Assembly: GCA_947259865.1 (NCBI GenBank)
Contig: CAMYNZ010000135.1
Location: 1-9,062, forward strand
Source: an uncultured Desulfobacterales bacterium
GTDB taxonomy: Bacteria; Desulfobacterota; Desulfobacteria; Desulfobacterales; G020354645
Direction: 5' to 3'
DNA: 9,062 nucleotides
How positions within the stretch are numbered: position 1 is the stretch's first letter; each line of letters opens with the position of its first letter. Shown here in pieces: positions 1-5,892 of the stretch. The notes below the pieces were generated by a model, which did no database searches, was not told where the DNA came from, and worked only from the letters and a program-made list of their open reading frames with translations. A program made the translations under genes and the position numbers.

Positions 1-1115
1 ATTTCCATCTGGGTGCGGCCGAGAAAGAAGAGGGCTTCCGGATAATCCGGAAAAATACCCGTTGCACCCTCCAGGGTTTTTAAAGCTTGTGAATACTGGC
101 CATCCGAAAAATAGACCCGGCCGAGCGCAGTTAATAGTTCGGGGCTAAAAGCTTTTCTTTCCAGCGCTTTTCTCAGAAAGGAAACAGCCGTCCGGCGATC
201 TCCCATACGGGCTTGAACCAGCCCGTAACCGTAATATGCCATCGGATCGTCAGGGGCATGGGCAATGGCCATCTTAAATTTATTCAAGGCAGCGCTCTCA
301 TCCCCATACATTGCCGTGATGCGGGTATGCACCACCCTGAAATCATAGGGAGTTTTTCTAGCACCGGGTTGTGGTGATTTTTTATTCTCCGCCACCCGCG
401 TGTCAACATAAGCAAGACGATCATCAACCGCCGGATGGGTTGACAGATACGAGGGCATCTGGGCCGAACCGTACCAGGTTTTGGCCCGTATTTTGTTTAG
501 AATCGTCAACAGACCCTCACCGCTGTACCCCGCTTTAACCAGATAATTGATGCCCAGTTGATCGGCCTGGATCTCGTTTTCACGACTGTAAGCCAGCGCA
601 GCGGACTGCCCTGCGGCTATGGATCCAATTGCCACCTCACCGGCTCCCAGGAAAATCCCGGCGGCAATTCCGGCCAGGGTTGCCAGGCCGATTTTCTTTG
701 AGCGCTCTATTTTCTGGGAAATATGACGAGCCTGGACATGCGCGACTTCATGCGCAAGAATCCCGGCAAGCTCTTCCTCACCTTCCATAGCTTCAATAAG
801 TCCACTGTTGACAAATATATTCCCGGCCGGCGTTGCAAAAGCATTATAGACATCTTCTTTCAAAACAAAAAAGCGATAGGCATAGGGTTGAGAGGGTGGC
901 AGGGTGGCAACAATACGTTTTCCGATTTTATTCACATAATCCACAATAAGCGGGTCTTCTATCAGATCGAAACTTGATAGTACGATCCTCATAAACTCCC
1001 GGGCCAGCTCTTCTTCCTCTTTGATGGTGATGGAGGATGCGCTCGACGTAAGTATGGCACTTGCTATAAAAGCACAAACAAAGACTTTCAGGCGCGGCTT
1101 CTTAACAGGCCTCAT
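1..1115 (-). CDS. Secreted M48 family zinc metalloprotease with TPR repeats (BepA/YfgC-like), C-terminus outside the window
   Basis: Partial gene: 371 codons are visible from an ATG at 1115 and the frame is open to the window edge. I translated it by hand. A GAGG at 1121-1124, five bases upstream, supports the start. Residues 1-28 look like a Sec signal peptide: basic MRPVKKPRLK, then a hydrophobic stretch, then a Ser/Ala-rich cleavage region. The M48 signature HEVAH is at 122-126. The third zinc ligand is probably E181 in ENEIQAD. A Gly/Ala-rich hydrophobic stretch (about 142-175) lies between them, as in BepA-like proteins, and HPAVDDR (227-233) is a typical M48 motif. Residues of about 255-371 form degenerate TPR helices. 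BepA-type proteases degrade or help assemble outer-membrane proteins in the periplasm; that role is inferred from the family. A terminator and a mobile-element remnant separate it from the upstream operon, so it is probably an independent unit. Confidence 0.9.
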   Translation of the reverse strand, partial: MRPVKKPRLKVFVCAFIASAILTSSASSITIKEEEELAREFMRIVLSSFDLIEDPLIVDYVNKIGKRIVATLPPSQPYAYRFFVLKEDVYNAFATPAGNIFVNSGLIEAMEGEEELAGILAHEVAHVQARHISQKIERSKKIGLATLAGIAAGIFLGAGEVAIGSIAAGQSAALAYSRENEIQADQLGINYLVKAGYSGEGLLTILNKIRAKTWYGSAQMPSYLSTHPAVDDRLAYVDTRVAENKKSPQPGARKTPYDFRVVHTRITAMYGDESAALNKFKMAIAHAPDDPMAYYGYGLVQARMGDRRTAVSFLRKALERKAFSPELLTALGRVYFSDGQYSQALKTLEGATGIFPDYPEALFFLGRTQME

Positions 1116-1165
1116 CAAAACCTCAATATTGATCAAAAAATGTTTAATACAAAATAATATTTAAT

Positions 1166-1185
1166 TCAGGGGTCGGGGAGTTTTT
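1166..1185 (+). repeat. Left terminal inverted repeat of the MITE-like element
   Basis: 20-base end beginning TCAGGGG and closing GGGGAGTTTTT. It matches the reverse complement of 1427-1446 at 19 of 20 positions; the only difference is T here against G there at position 8 of the repeat. Confidence 0.8.
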
Positions 1186-1222
1186 CCTGCCAACCTTTGA
1201 TAATAGCGGAATGAATTATCAG

Positions 1223-1244
1223 TCCGCCAAAGTACGGTGGCGGA
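1223..1244. repeat. Hairpin in the left arm of the element
   Basis: TCCGCCA (1223-1229) pairs perfectly with TGGCGGA (1238-1244) around an 8-base loop. The loop ACGG and stem do not match the right arm's hairpin, so this is arm-specific secondary structure. Confidence 0.6.
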
Positions 1245-1394
1245 TCTGAATGCATTAGGGAGCGTTGCCAAAGAACAGGCGGTAACCCAAACCTATCTTC
1301 GGGGCACGATGTTGGTTTTACCCCTAACCTGTTGTTATAATGTCTAATCGCTGTTCTTTGGCTACGATCCCTTATGCATGAGTTTGCACGATGC

Positions 1395-1420
1395 AGTCGC
1401 TGATGATTCATGCAGCGACT
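1395..1420. repeat. Hairpin in the right arm of the element
   Basis: AGTCGCTG (1395-1402) pairs perfectly with CAGCGACT (1413-1420) around a 10-base loop. It occupies the equivalent zone of the right arm to the hairpin seen in the left arm. Confidence 0.6.
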
Positions 1421-1425
1421 TCGTC

Positions 1426-1463
1426 AAAAAACTCCCCGCCCCCTGAGATAGCTCAGGGGGCGG
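1426..1463 (-). terminator. Rho-independent terminator of the operon ending in metV
   Basis: Positions 1436-1447 and 1452-1463 form a perfect 12-base-pair, GC-rich stem with a 4-base loop. On the minus strand the stem is followed by GGAG and then six T residues (1426-1431). The stem starts two bases after the metV stop codon (1465-1467), where an operon terminator is expected. The T run is separated from the stem by four bases, slightly less than ideal. The T run and the distal stem side belong to the end of the MITE-like element. Confidence 0.75.
1427..1446 (-). repeat. Right terminal inverted repeat of the MITE-like element
   Basis: Reverse complement of the left end with one mismatch. Its outer part (the CCGCCCCCTGA stretch) also forms one side of the operon terminator stem, so the element boundary and the terminator overlap here. 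Confidence 0.8.
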
Positions 1464-1464
1464 A

Positions 1465-2118
1465 TCAAACCGCCGGCAGCTTGAATTTTCCGGGAGTCGG
1501 TTCCCCCAGGTGGTTCCTCGGCGGTTGAAGTTTTCGCATGGAATCCAGGCGCCCGAGGTCTTTAAGCCGGTTATAGATCAGGGTCCAAACGCAATCCTTG
1601 AGCGAATCAATCTCACATTTACCGTTGTTGGTTCCGCCGCAGGGTCCATTGACCAGGCCTTTGTGACAGGCGGTAACGGGGCAGAGCCCACCGGTTTCAC
1701 CGATGATGCAGGTCCCGCACTGGGTGCAGATCTCATTAAATTCTCCCACCGCCGTTTCCTTGCCGATAAACACGGTATTTAATGCCGGCACGACCATTTT
1801 CTTCAATTGCCTGGCAATGGTTTGAACACCGAAGGCACAGGTCATGATCAGCAATGCATCGGCCTGGTCAATTTGTTGACCGAATTCCGCCAAAATTTCC
1901 CGTGTCAAATTGTCACAGGCCACCGCCACCACCATTTGCCCGGTGATCAGTTTGCCTTTCTCGGACAGGTGCTTATTCATGGCGGTTACTTCAGGCTCAC
2001 CCCCGGTGCGGGTTAACGTCACACAGGTCCCACAACCGACTATAAAAATACGCCCCAACCCGTTTAAAAGCCGATCGATTTCTTCTTCTGATTTTGGTTG
2101 TGTTATGGATCTGATCAT
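1465..2118 (-). CDS. metV: MetV: methylene-tetrahydrofolate reductase C-terminal-domain (MTHFR_C) iron-sulfur protein
   Basis: 217 residues. MetV partners the flavoprotein MetF in the ferredoxin- or complex-linked methylene-THF reductases of acetogens and other Wood-Ljungdahl organisms, passing electrons to MetF for reduction of methylene-THF to methyl-THF in the cytoplasm. Visible markers are GCGTC with C29 and C32 followed by TRTGGEPEV, C68, C94, then the MTHFR_C cysteine block: C131, C134, C137, C146, C151, C160 and C168, with the diagnostic GPCGGTNNGKCE at 158-169, and C176. These should bind iron-sulfur clusters, possibly with zinc. The ATG at 2118 lies two bases after the stop of the upstream fusion gene. 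Its AGGAG (2125-2129) overlaps the end of that gene, so translation is probably coupled. No metF lies in the window. The family call is secure; its physical association with the NuoEFG-like proteins is inferred from the operon. Confidence 0.9.
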   Translation of the reverse strand: MIRSITQPKSEEEIDRLLNGLGRIFIVGCGTCVTLTRTGGEPEVTAMNKHLSEKGKLITGQMVVAVACDNLTREILAEFGQQIDQADALLIMTCAFGVQTIARQLKKMVVPALNTVFIGKETAVGEFNEICTQCGTCIIGETGGLCPVTACHKGLVNGPCGGTNNGKCEIDSLKDCVWTLIYNRLKDLGRLDSMRKLQPPRNHLGEPTPGKFKLPAV

Positions 2119-2120
2119 AT

Positions 2121-5100
2121 CTAACTCCTCTCATTCTCCAGATCGCATCTCAGGCATCTTTTGGCCTCATGATGGGCATCAAACTCGGTGCAAAACCCTT
2201 TTTCGACTTCCCGGAAGTCCTTGATCCTTTCATCGGCCTGTTCAAGCTCGAGAGGGATTCTGGGCTTGTCCTCGGCTGATTCTTCCTCCAGTGCCAGACC
2301 CACAGTCTCATGGAAAGCGGATTTTTCATCCGGAATTTTTATAGGCCCTTTCTGGTCCTGAAGATAATGATCGATAGCAATGGCTGCTCTTCTTCCCGAT
2401 GATATGGCCCGGATGACAAATGTCGGTCCGGTGGTGAAATCACCCCCGGCAAATACACCGGGAATATTGGTTGCAAGGCTGTTATCGTTAACCGCCAGCG
2501 TTCCCCACAGGGCCCTTTCCAACCGGCTGTCATCGGAAAGAAAAGATAGATCCTGGGCCTGCCCGATGGATATGAAGACATTTTCGGCCTCGACCATCTG
2601 GGTGACCCCTGCATCGCACTCCGGGTTGAAACAGCCGTCATCGTCAAATACACACACACACCGGATAAATTCAATCCCGCTGACTTTGTCGGCCCGACTC
2701 AATATCTGCTTGGGTGACCAGGAGTCGTTGATGATGATGCCTTCGTCAATGGCCTCGCCGATATCCTTTTCCCAGGCGGGCATTTCGTCTCTGGGTTCCA
2801 AACAGTATACCTGGACATCCTCAGCGCCGGCGCGCAAGGCCGTTCTGGCGACATCGATGGCCACGTTACCGCCGCCGATCACCACCGCCTGCCCCGCCAG
2901 GTGAATGTCGACTCCCCGTTTGAGATCACTCAAAAATTGGAGCCCGTAATAAAGACCTTCCAGTGCCGGTTCTTCACCGGGTATCCCGATTTTTTTGCTG
3001 GCCTGGGCACCTGCTGCGATAAATATTGCGCTGTAACCCTCAGCCAGCAGATCATCGACCGTATGTTTGGCGTCAACCGGTGAGTTATACCGTATCTCAA
3101 CACCGCAATTTTCAATATATTTGATCTCATCTTCAATAACCTTGCGAGGAAGACGAAACTCGGGTACCGCAATACCGAGCATACCGCCAGCCACCGGCTG
3201 GGCCTCGAAAACGGTCACCCGGTAACCCATTTTTCTCAAAAAATAAGCACAGGTCAGGCCGGATGGGCCGGCGCCCACCACCGCAACCTGCTGTTCCCGA
3301 TTTATGGGAAAGGGTTCTCTGGATGGCCCGATATGATCAAAATACCAGTCGGAAGCGAATCGTTTGATGGCACGGATGGCCACCGGTTCGTCAAGTTCGC
3401 CCCGCCGGCACTTAAACTCACAGGGATGAATGCAGATCCGACCGCATACGGCCGGAAAAGGATTTCTTTCCCGGATAATTTCAACGGCCTGTTCGTACTT
3501 GCCGAGAGCCACCGCCGCCACATAATTGGGCACATCGATTCCGGCAGGACACGCGTGCTGGCAGGCGGAAATAACCATGGAATCACAGGTTGCTCCGGCA
3601 CAACGGTGTTCAATAATATGGTCTTCATATTCCTTGATAAAATATTGCAGGGTGGAAAGCGCGGGTTTGCCGCAGTTTTGGCCCAGACCGCAAAGCGATG
3701 CTTCGGTCATGGTTTGGCCCACTTCTTTTAAAATCTGGATATCACTGATTTGCCCCTGTCCATTGGTAATTCTGTTCAAGGTTTCCAGCAGCTGGGTTGT
3801 CCCCAGCCGGCAGGGGGCGCATTTCCCGCAGGATTCCGATTGGGTGAAGTTGAGAAAGAATCGGGCGATTTCCACCATGCAGTTGTTTTCATCCAGTACT
3901 ACCATACCGCCTGATCCCATGATGGCGCCCACACGTTGAAGTGTGTCATAGTCGATGGATAGGTTTAAAAACTGCGATGGGACACAGCCCCCCGAGGGCC
4001 CTCCCATCTGCACGGCCTTGAACTTCCTGCCCTTGGGTATGCCGCCGCCGATATTAAAAACAATATCCTTGATCGTGGCGCCGATCGGCACCTCAACCAA
4101 ACCCGTATTTTTTACCTTACCGGCCAGCGAAAAAATCTTGGTGCCTTTACTCGTCTCGGTACCCATCTGGCCGTACCAGTCCGCACCGTTTTTTACAATC
4201 AAAGGAATATTGGCCAGGGTTTCCACATTGTTGATGTTAGTGGGTTTGCGGTCCAGACCGGCCTGGGCCGGGAATGGTGGTCGGGTCCTGGGCATGCCGC
4301 GTTTGCCCTCGATGGAGGCCATGAGAGCGGTCTCTTCACCGCATACGAAGGCCCCGGCGCCCATTTTCAGGGACAGGTCAAAGTTGAATCCGGTGCCGAG
4401 AATATTCTCACCGAGAAGGCCCAATTCGTTTGCCTGTTCGATGGCAATGCTTAGATGTTCTACGGCAATAGGGTATTCCTCCCTGACGTAAACATATCCA
4501 TACTCGGCCCCGATGGCATAGCCTCCGATAAGCATACCCTCAAACACGGCATGCGGATCTCCTTCCAGAACCGCACGATCCATAAATGCGCCCGGGTCTC
4601 CTTCGTCGGCATTGCAGATCATATATTTGGGAAGGCACTCGGCCTGACGGGCAAGTTTCCATTTAATACCCGTGGAAAATCCCGCGCCCCCCCGACCTCT
4701 GAGCTTGGCTGCTGTGACTTCTTCAATGACTTCATCGGGTGTCATTTTAGACAGGGCCTTGACCAGGGCCTGGTAGCCACCGGCGGCTATGTAATGCTCG
4801 ATGCGGGTGGGATCGATGCGGCCGCAGTTGGCCAGCACCCGTCGTTCTTGCTTTTCGTAAAAGGGGATCTCTTCCCGGTAAAAAACAGGTTTGTGCGAAA
4901 CAGCGTCCCGATAGGCAAGCCGCTCGATGAGCTGTTTGTTTTTCAGTGTCAGCGCAACGATCTCGGCAGCATCTTCCGGATCCACCTCCTGATACTGCAC
5001 GCCCATCGGTTCGATGGCAATGACGGGAGCCTTGGCACAGAATCCATGGCAACCGGTAGACCGGATTTCAACCTGCCGGCTGAGGCCCTGTTTTTTGACC

Positions 5101-5249
5101 TCATCCTCAATCGCCTCTTTAACCAAGGTCGCGCCGTAAGCCCGGCAACCCGTCATGCAGACATGCACCTGGGGTTTATCACCGGCGGTCCGGGCCAGAA
5201 TTTTATTGCGCAGCCATTCCAGTTGTCCGATGGATGAAAGCCTTTCCAT
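2121..5249 (-). CDS. NuoF-GltD fusion: NADH-binding FMN/iron-sulfur subunit joined to an FAD-dependent NAD(P)H oxidoreductase
   Basis: 1042 residues, about the sum of a HydB/HoxF-type NuoF and a GltD/NfnB-type flavoprotein. Order: thioredoxin-like 2Fe-2S domain with C31, C35, C67, C71; NuoF core with LRGRGGAGFSTGIKW (183-197, FMN), NADEGDPGAFMDR (213-225, NADH) and GAGAFVCGEETAL (297-309); SLBB region around 385-430; 4Fe-4S ligands C474, C477, C480 and C520; then a GltD-type double-cluster domain (CPAGIDVPNYV at 567-577, with C602, C606, C610, C614); FAD Rossmann motif VVGAGPSG (657-664); second dinucleotide fold VVIGGGNVAIDVAR (789-802); closing FAD motif GVFAGGDFTTGP (931-942). CLRC at 1032-1035 closes the protein and may supply cluster ligands usually found ahead of the GltD domain. 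The gene starts 5 bases after the NuoE-type gene; its AAGGA is about 12 bases upstream, so it may rely on coupling. Likely the dinucleotide-handling hub of a soluble, possibly bifurcating, complex (inference). Confidence 0.92.
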   Translation of the reverse strand: MERLSSIGQLEWLRNKILARTAGDKPQVHVCMTGCRAYGATLVKEAIEDEVKKQGLSRQVEIRSTGCHGFCAKAPVIAIEPMGVQYQEVDPEDAAEIVALTLKNKQLIERLAYRDAVSHKPVFYREEIPFYEKQERRVLANCGRIDPTRIEHYIAAGGYQALVKALSKMTPDEVIEEVTAAKLRGRGGAGFSTGIKWKLARQAECLPKYMICNADEGDPGAFMDRAVLEGDPHAVFEGMLIGGYAIGAEYGYVYVREEYPIAVEHLSIAIEQANELGLLGENILGTGFNFDLSLKMGAGAFVCGEETALMASIEGKRGMPRTRPPFPAQAGLDRKPTNINNVETLANIPLIVKNGADWYGQMGTETSKGTKIFSLAGKVKNTGLVEVPIGATIKDIVFNIGGGIPKGRKFKAVQMGGPSGGCVPSQFLNLSIDYDTLQRVGAIMGSGGMVVLDENNCMVEIARFFLNFTQSESCGKCAPCRLGTTQLLETLNRITNGQGQISDIQILKEVGQTMTEASLCGLGQNCGKPALSTLQYFIKEYEDHIIEHRCAGATCDSMVISACQHACPAGIDVPNYVAAVALGKYEQAVEIIRERNPFPAVCGRICIHPCEFKCRRGELDEPVAIRAIKRFASDWYFDHIGPSREPFPINREQQVAVVGAGPSGLTCAYFLRKMGYRVTVFEAQPVAGGMLGIAVPEFRLPRKVIEDEIKYIENCGVEIRYNSPVDAKHTVDDLLAEGYSAIFIAAGAQASKKIGIPGEEPALEGLYYGLQFLSDLKRGVDIHLAGQAVVIGGGNVAIDVARTALRAGAEDVQVYCLEPRDEMPAWEKDIGEAIDEGIIINDSWSPKQILSRADKVSGIEFIRCVCVFDDDGCFNPECDAGVTQMVEAENVFISIGQAQDLSFLSDDSRLERALWGTLAVNDNSLATNIPGVFAGGDFTTGPTFVIRAISSGRRAAIAIDHYLQDQKGPIKIPDEKSAFHETVGLALEEESAEDKPRIPLELEQADERIKDFREVEKGFCTEFDAHHEAKRCLRCDLENERS

Positions 5250-5254
5250 GCTGT

Positions 5255-5740
5255 TTACTTTTCCTTTCTATCCTTGCCGTATTGCTCGATAACGCTGGTA
5301 ACTTTGGTTGGAGAAAGTTTGCCGAAATAGTCGCGATTGACCATCATCGTGGGTGCCAAAAAACAGGCACCCAGGCAGGCCACCGTCTCTAATGTGAATT
5401 GATAATCCGGGCTGGTTTGCCCTTCTTCCAGGTTTAGCTCTTTTTTCATCAGCCTGAGAATACCCCGGCCGCCCTTTACGTGGCAGGCCGTACCACGGCA
5501 GACCCTGACCACAGATTTGCCTTTGGGTTCAAGGGCAAACCCCGAATAAAAGGTAATTACGCCTTGAACCTCACTGGGGTATAATTTGAGGGCCTGGGCA
5601 ATGGGTTCAATGGCTTGGGGAGGAATGTACCCCACCGTATCCTGAATTTTCTGAAGCAGCGGTATGAGCCCCCATTTTTTATTGCTATGTTCTTCAATGA
5701 TGGCGGTAAGTTCATTCCAATCGATCTCTGCGGGCTTCAT
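5255..5740 (-). CDS. NuoE/HydC-type thioredoxin-like 2Fe-2S subunit
   Basis: 161 residues, the normal length for the 24-kDa (NuoE) family. The helical N-terminal half (about 1-70, including GYIPPQAIEPIAQALKLYPSEV) is followed by the thioredoxin-like domain. The four 2Fe-2S ligands are intact: C81 and C86 (CRGTAC), C122 and C126 (CLGAC), in the C-x4-C-x35-C-x3-C spacing. The family passes single electrons between the FMN of NuoF-type partners and the rest of the complex, in complex I, bifurcating hydrogenases and NAD-linked formate dehydrogenases. No membrane subunits are nearby, so a soluble cytoplasmic complex with the neighbouring fusion protein is expected. The ATG at 5740 has GGAGAGG (5749-5755) eight bases upstream. 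The stop precedes the fusion gene by five bases. Confidence 0.93.
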   Translation of the reverse strand: MKPAEIDWNELTAIIEEHSNKKWGLIPLLQKIQDTVGYIPPQAIEPIAQALKLYPSEVQGVITFYSGFALEPKGKSVVRVCRGTACHVKGGRGILRLMKKELNLEEGQTSPDYQFTLETVACLGACFLAPTMMVNRDYFGKLSPTKVTSVIEQYGKDRKEK

Positions 5741-5892
5741 TTAGATATCCTCTCCGTGCACATTCGTGTGATTCCGGCAGCGGACATGCCGGGAAAGCTC
5801 ATAGCTGATAAGTGCATAAGCTGGTAAGCAAAAGAAGATTTTTTCTTTATTTAGAGCGCGACAACTCAACAATTTAAGGACTCAGTGATTTA
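5741..5892 (-). other. 152-base intergenic gap inside the operon, with short direct repeats
   Basis: No reading frame of interest. It holds the ribosome-binding site for the NuoE-type gene (5749-5755), an imperfect direct repeat at 5800-5828, and a 6-base-pair stem CCGGCA/TGCCGG (5774-5779 with 5787-5792) that is not followed by a T run and so does not look like a terminator. I see no convincing promoter. The gap is much wider than the others in the operon. Confidence 0.5.
5800..5828. repeat. Two-copy imperfect direct repeat
   Basis: CATAGCTGATAAG (5800-5812) and CATAAGCTGGTAAG (5815-5828) sit two bases apart and differ by one inserted base and one substitution. They could be a slippage-type microrepeat or a regulator half-site pair; nothing decides between these. 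Confidence 0.4.

Larger units (their letters stand above)
1166..1446. mobile_element. MITE-like non-autonomous inverted-repeat element, 281 bp
   Basis: The two ends are 20-base inverted repeats with one mismatch (1166-1185 and 1427-1446; core CGGGGAGTTTTT). The similarity continues inward in patches: the segment reading ATGCAT, AGGGA, CGT, GCCAAAGAACAG at about 1250-1277 is matched in reverse complement at about 1352-1379, including a perfect 12-base block (1267-1278 against 1351-1362). A weaker pair around ATGAAT...ATCAG lies further out. Each arm also contains its own hairpin (1223-1244 and 1395-1420). There is no transposase; the 81-codon minus-strand frame inside has no recognisable features and uses the repeat ends as coding sequence, so it is not annotated. 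No clear target-site duplication is visible. It could be a MITE, or a palindromic unit mobilised by a REP-associated or other transposase encoded elsewhere. The family is unknown to me. Confidence 0.7.

Noticed and set aside
1166..1411. 81-codon minus-strand frame inside the MITE-like element
   Set aside because: It lies wholly within the inverted-repeat element, reads through its end repeat and has no recognisable domain; its openness is probably incidental.
4455..5237. Long plus-strand reading frame (260 codons) opposite the fusion gene
   Set aside because: The minus strand here encodes an uninterrupted, motif-rich NuoF-family domain. The plus-strand frame shows no family motif and is an antisense shadow, as are the other plus-strand frames across 1510-8550.
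5774..5792. Possible terminator between the NuoG-like and NuoE-type genes
   Set aside because: The stem is only six base pairs and is not followed by a T run on the minus strand.
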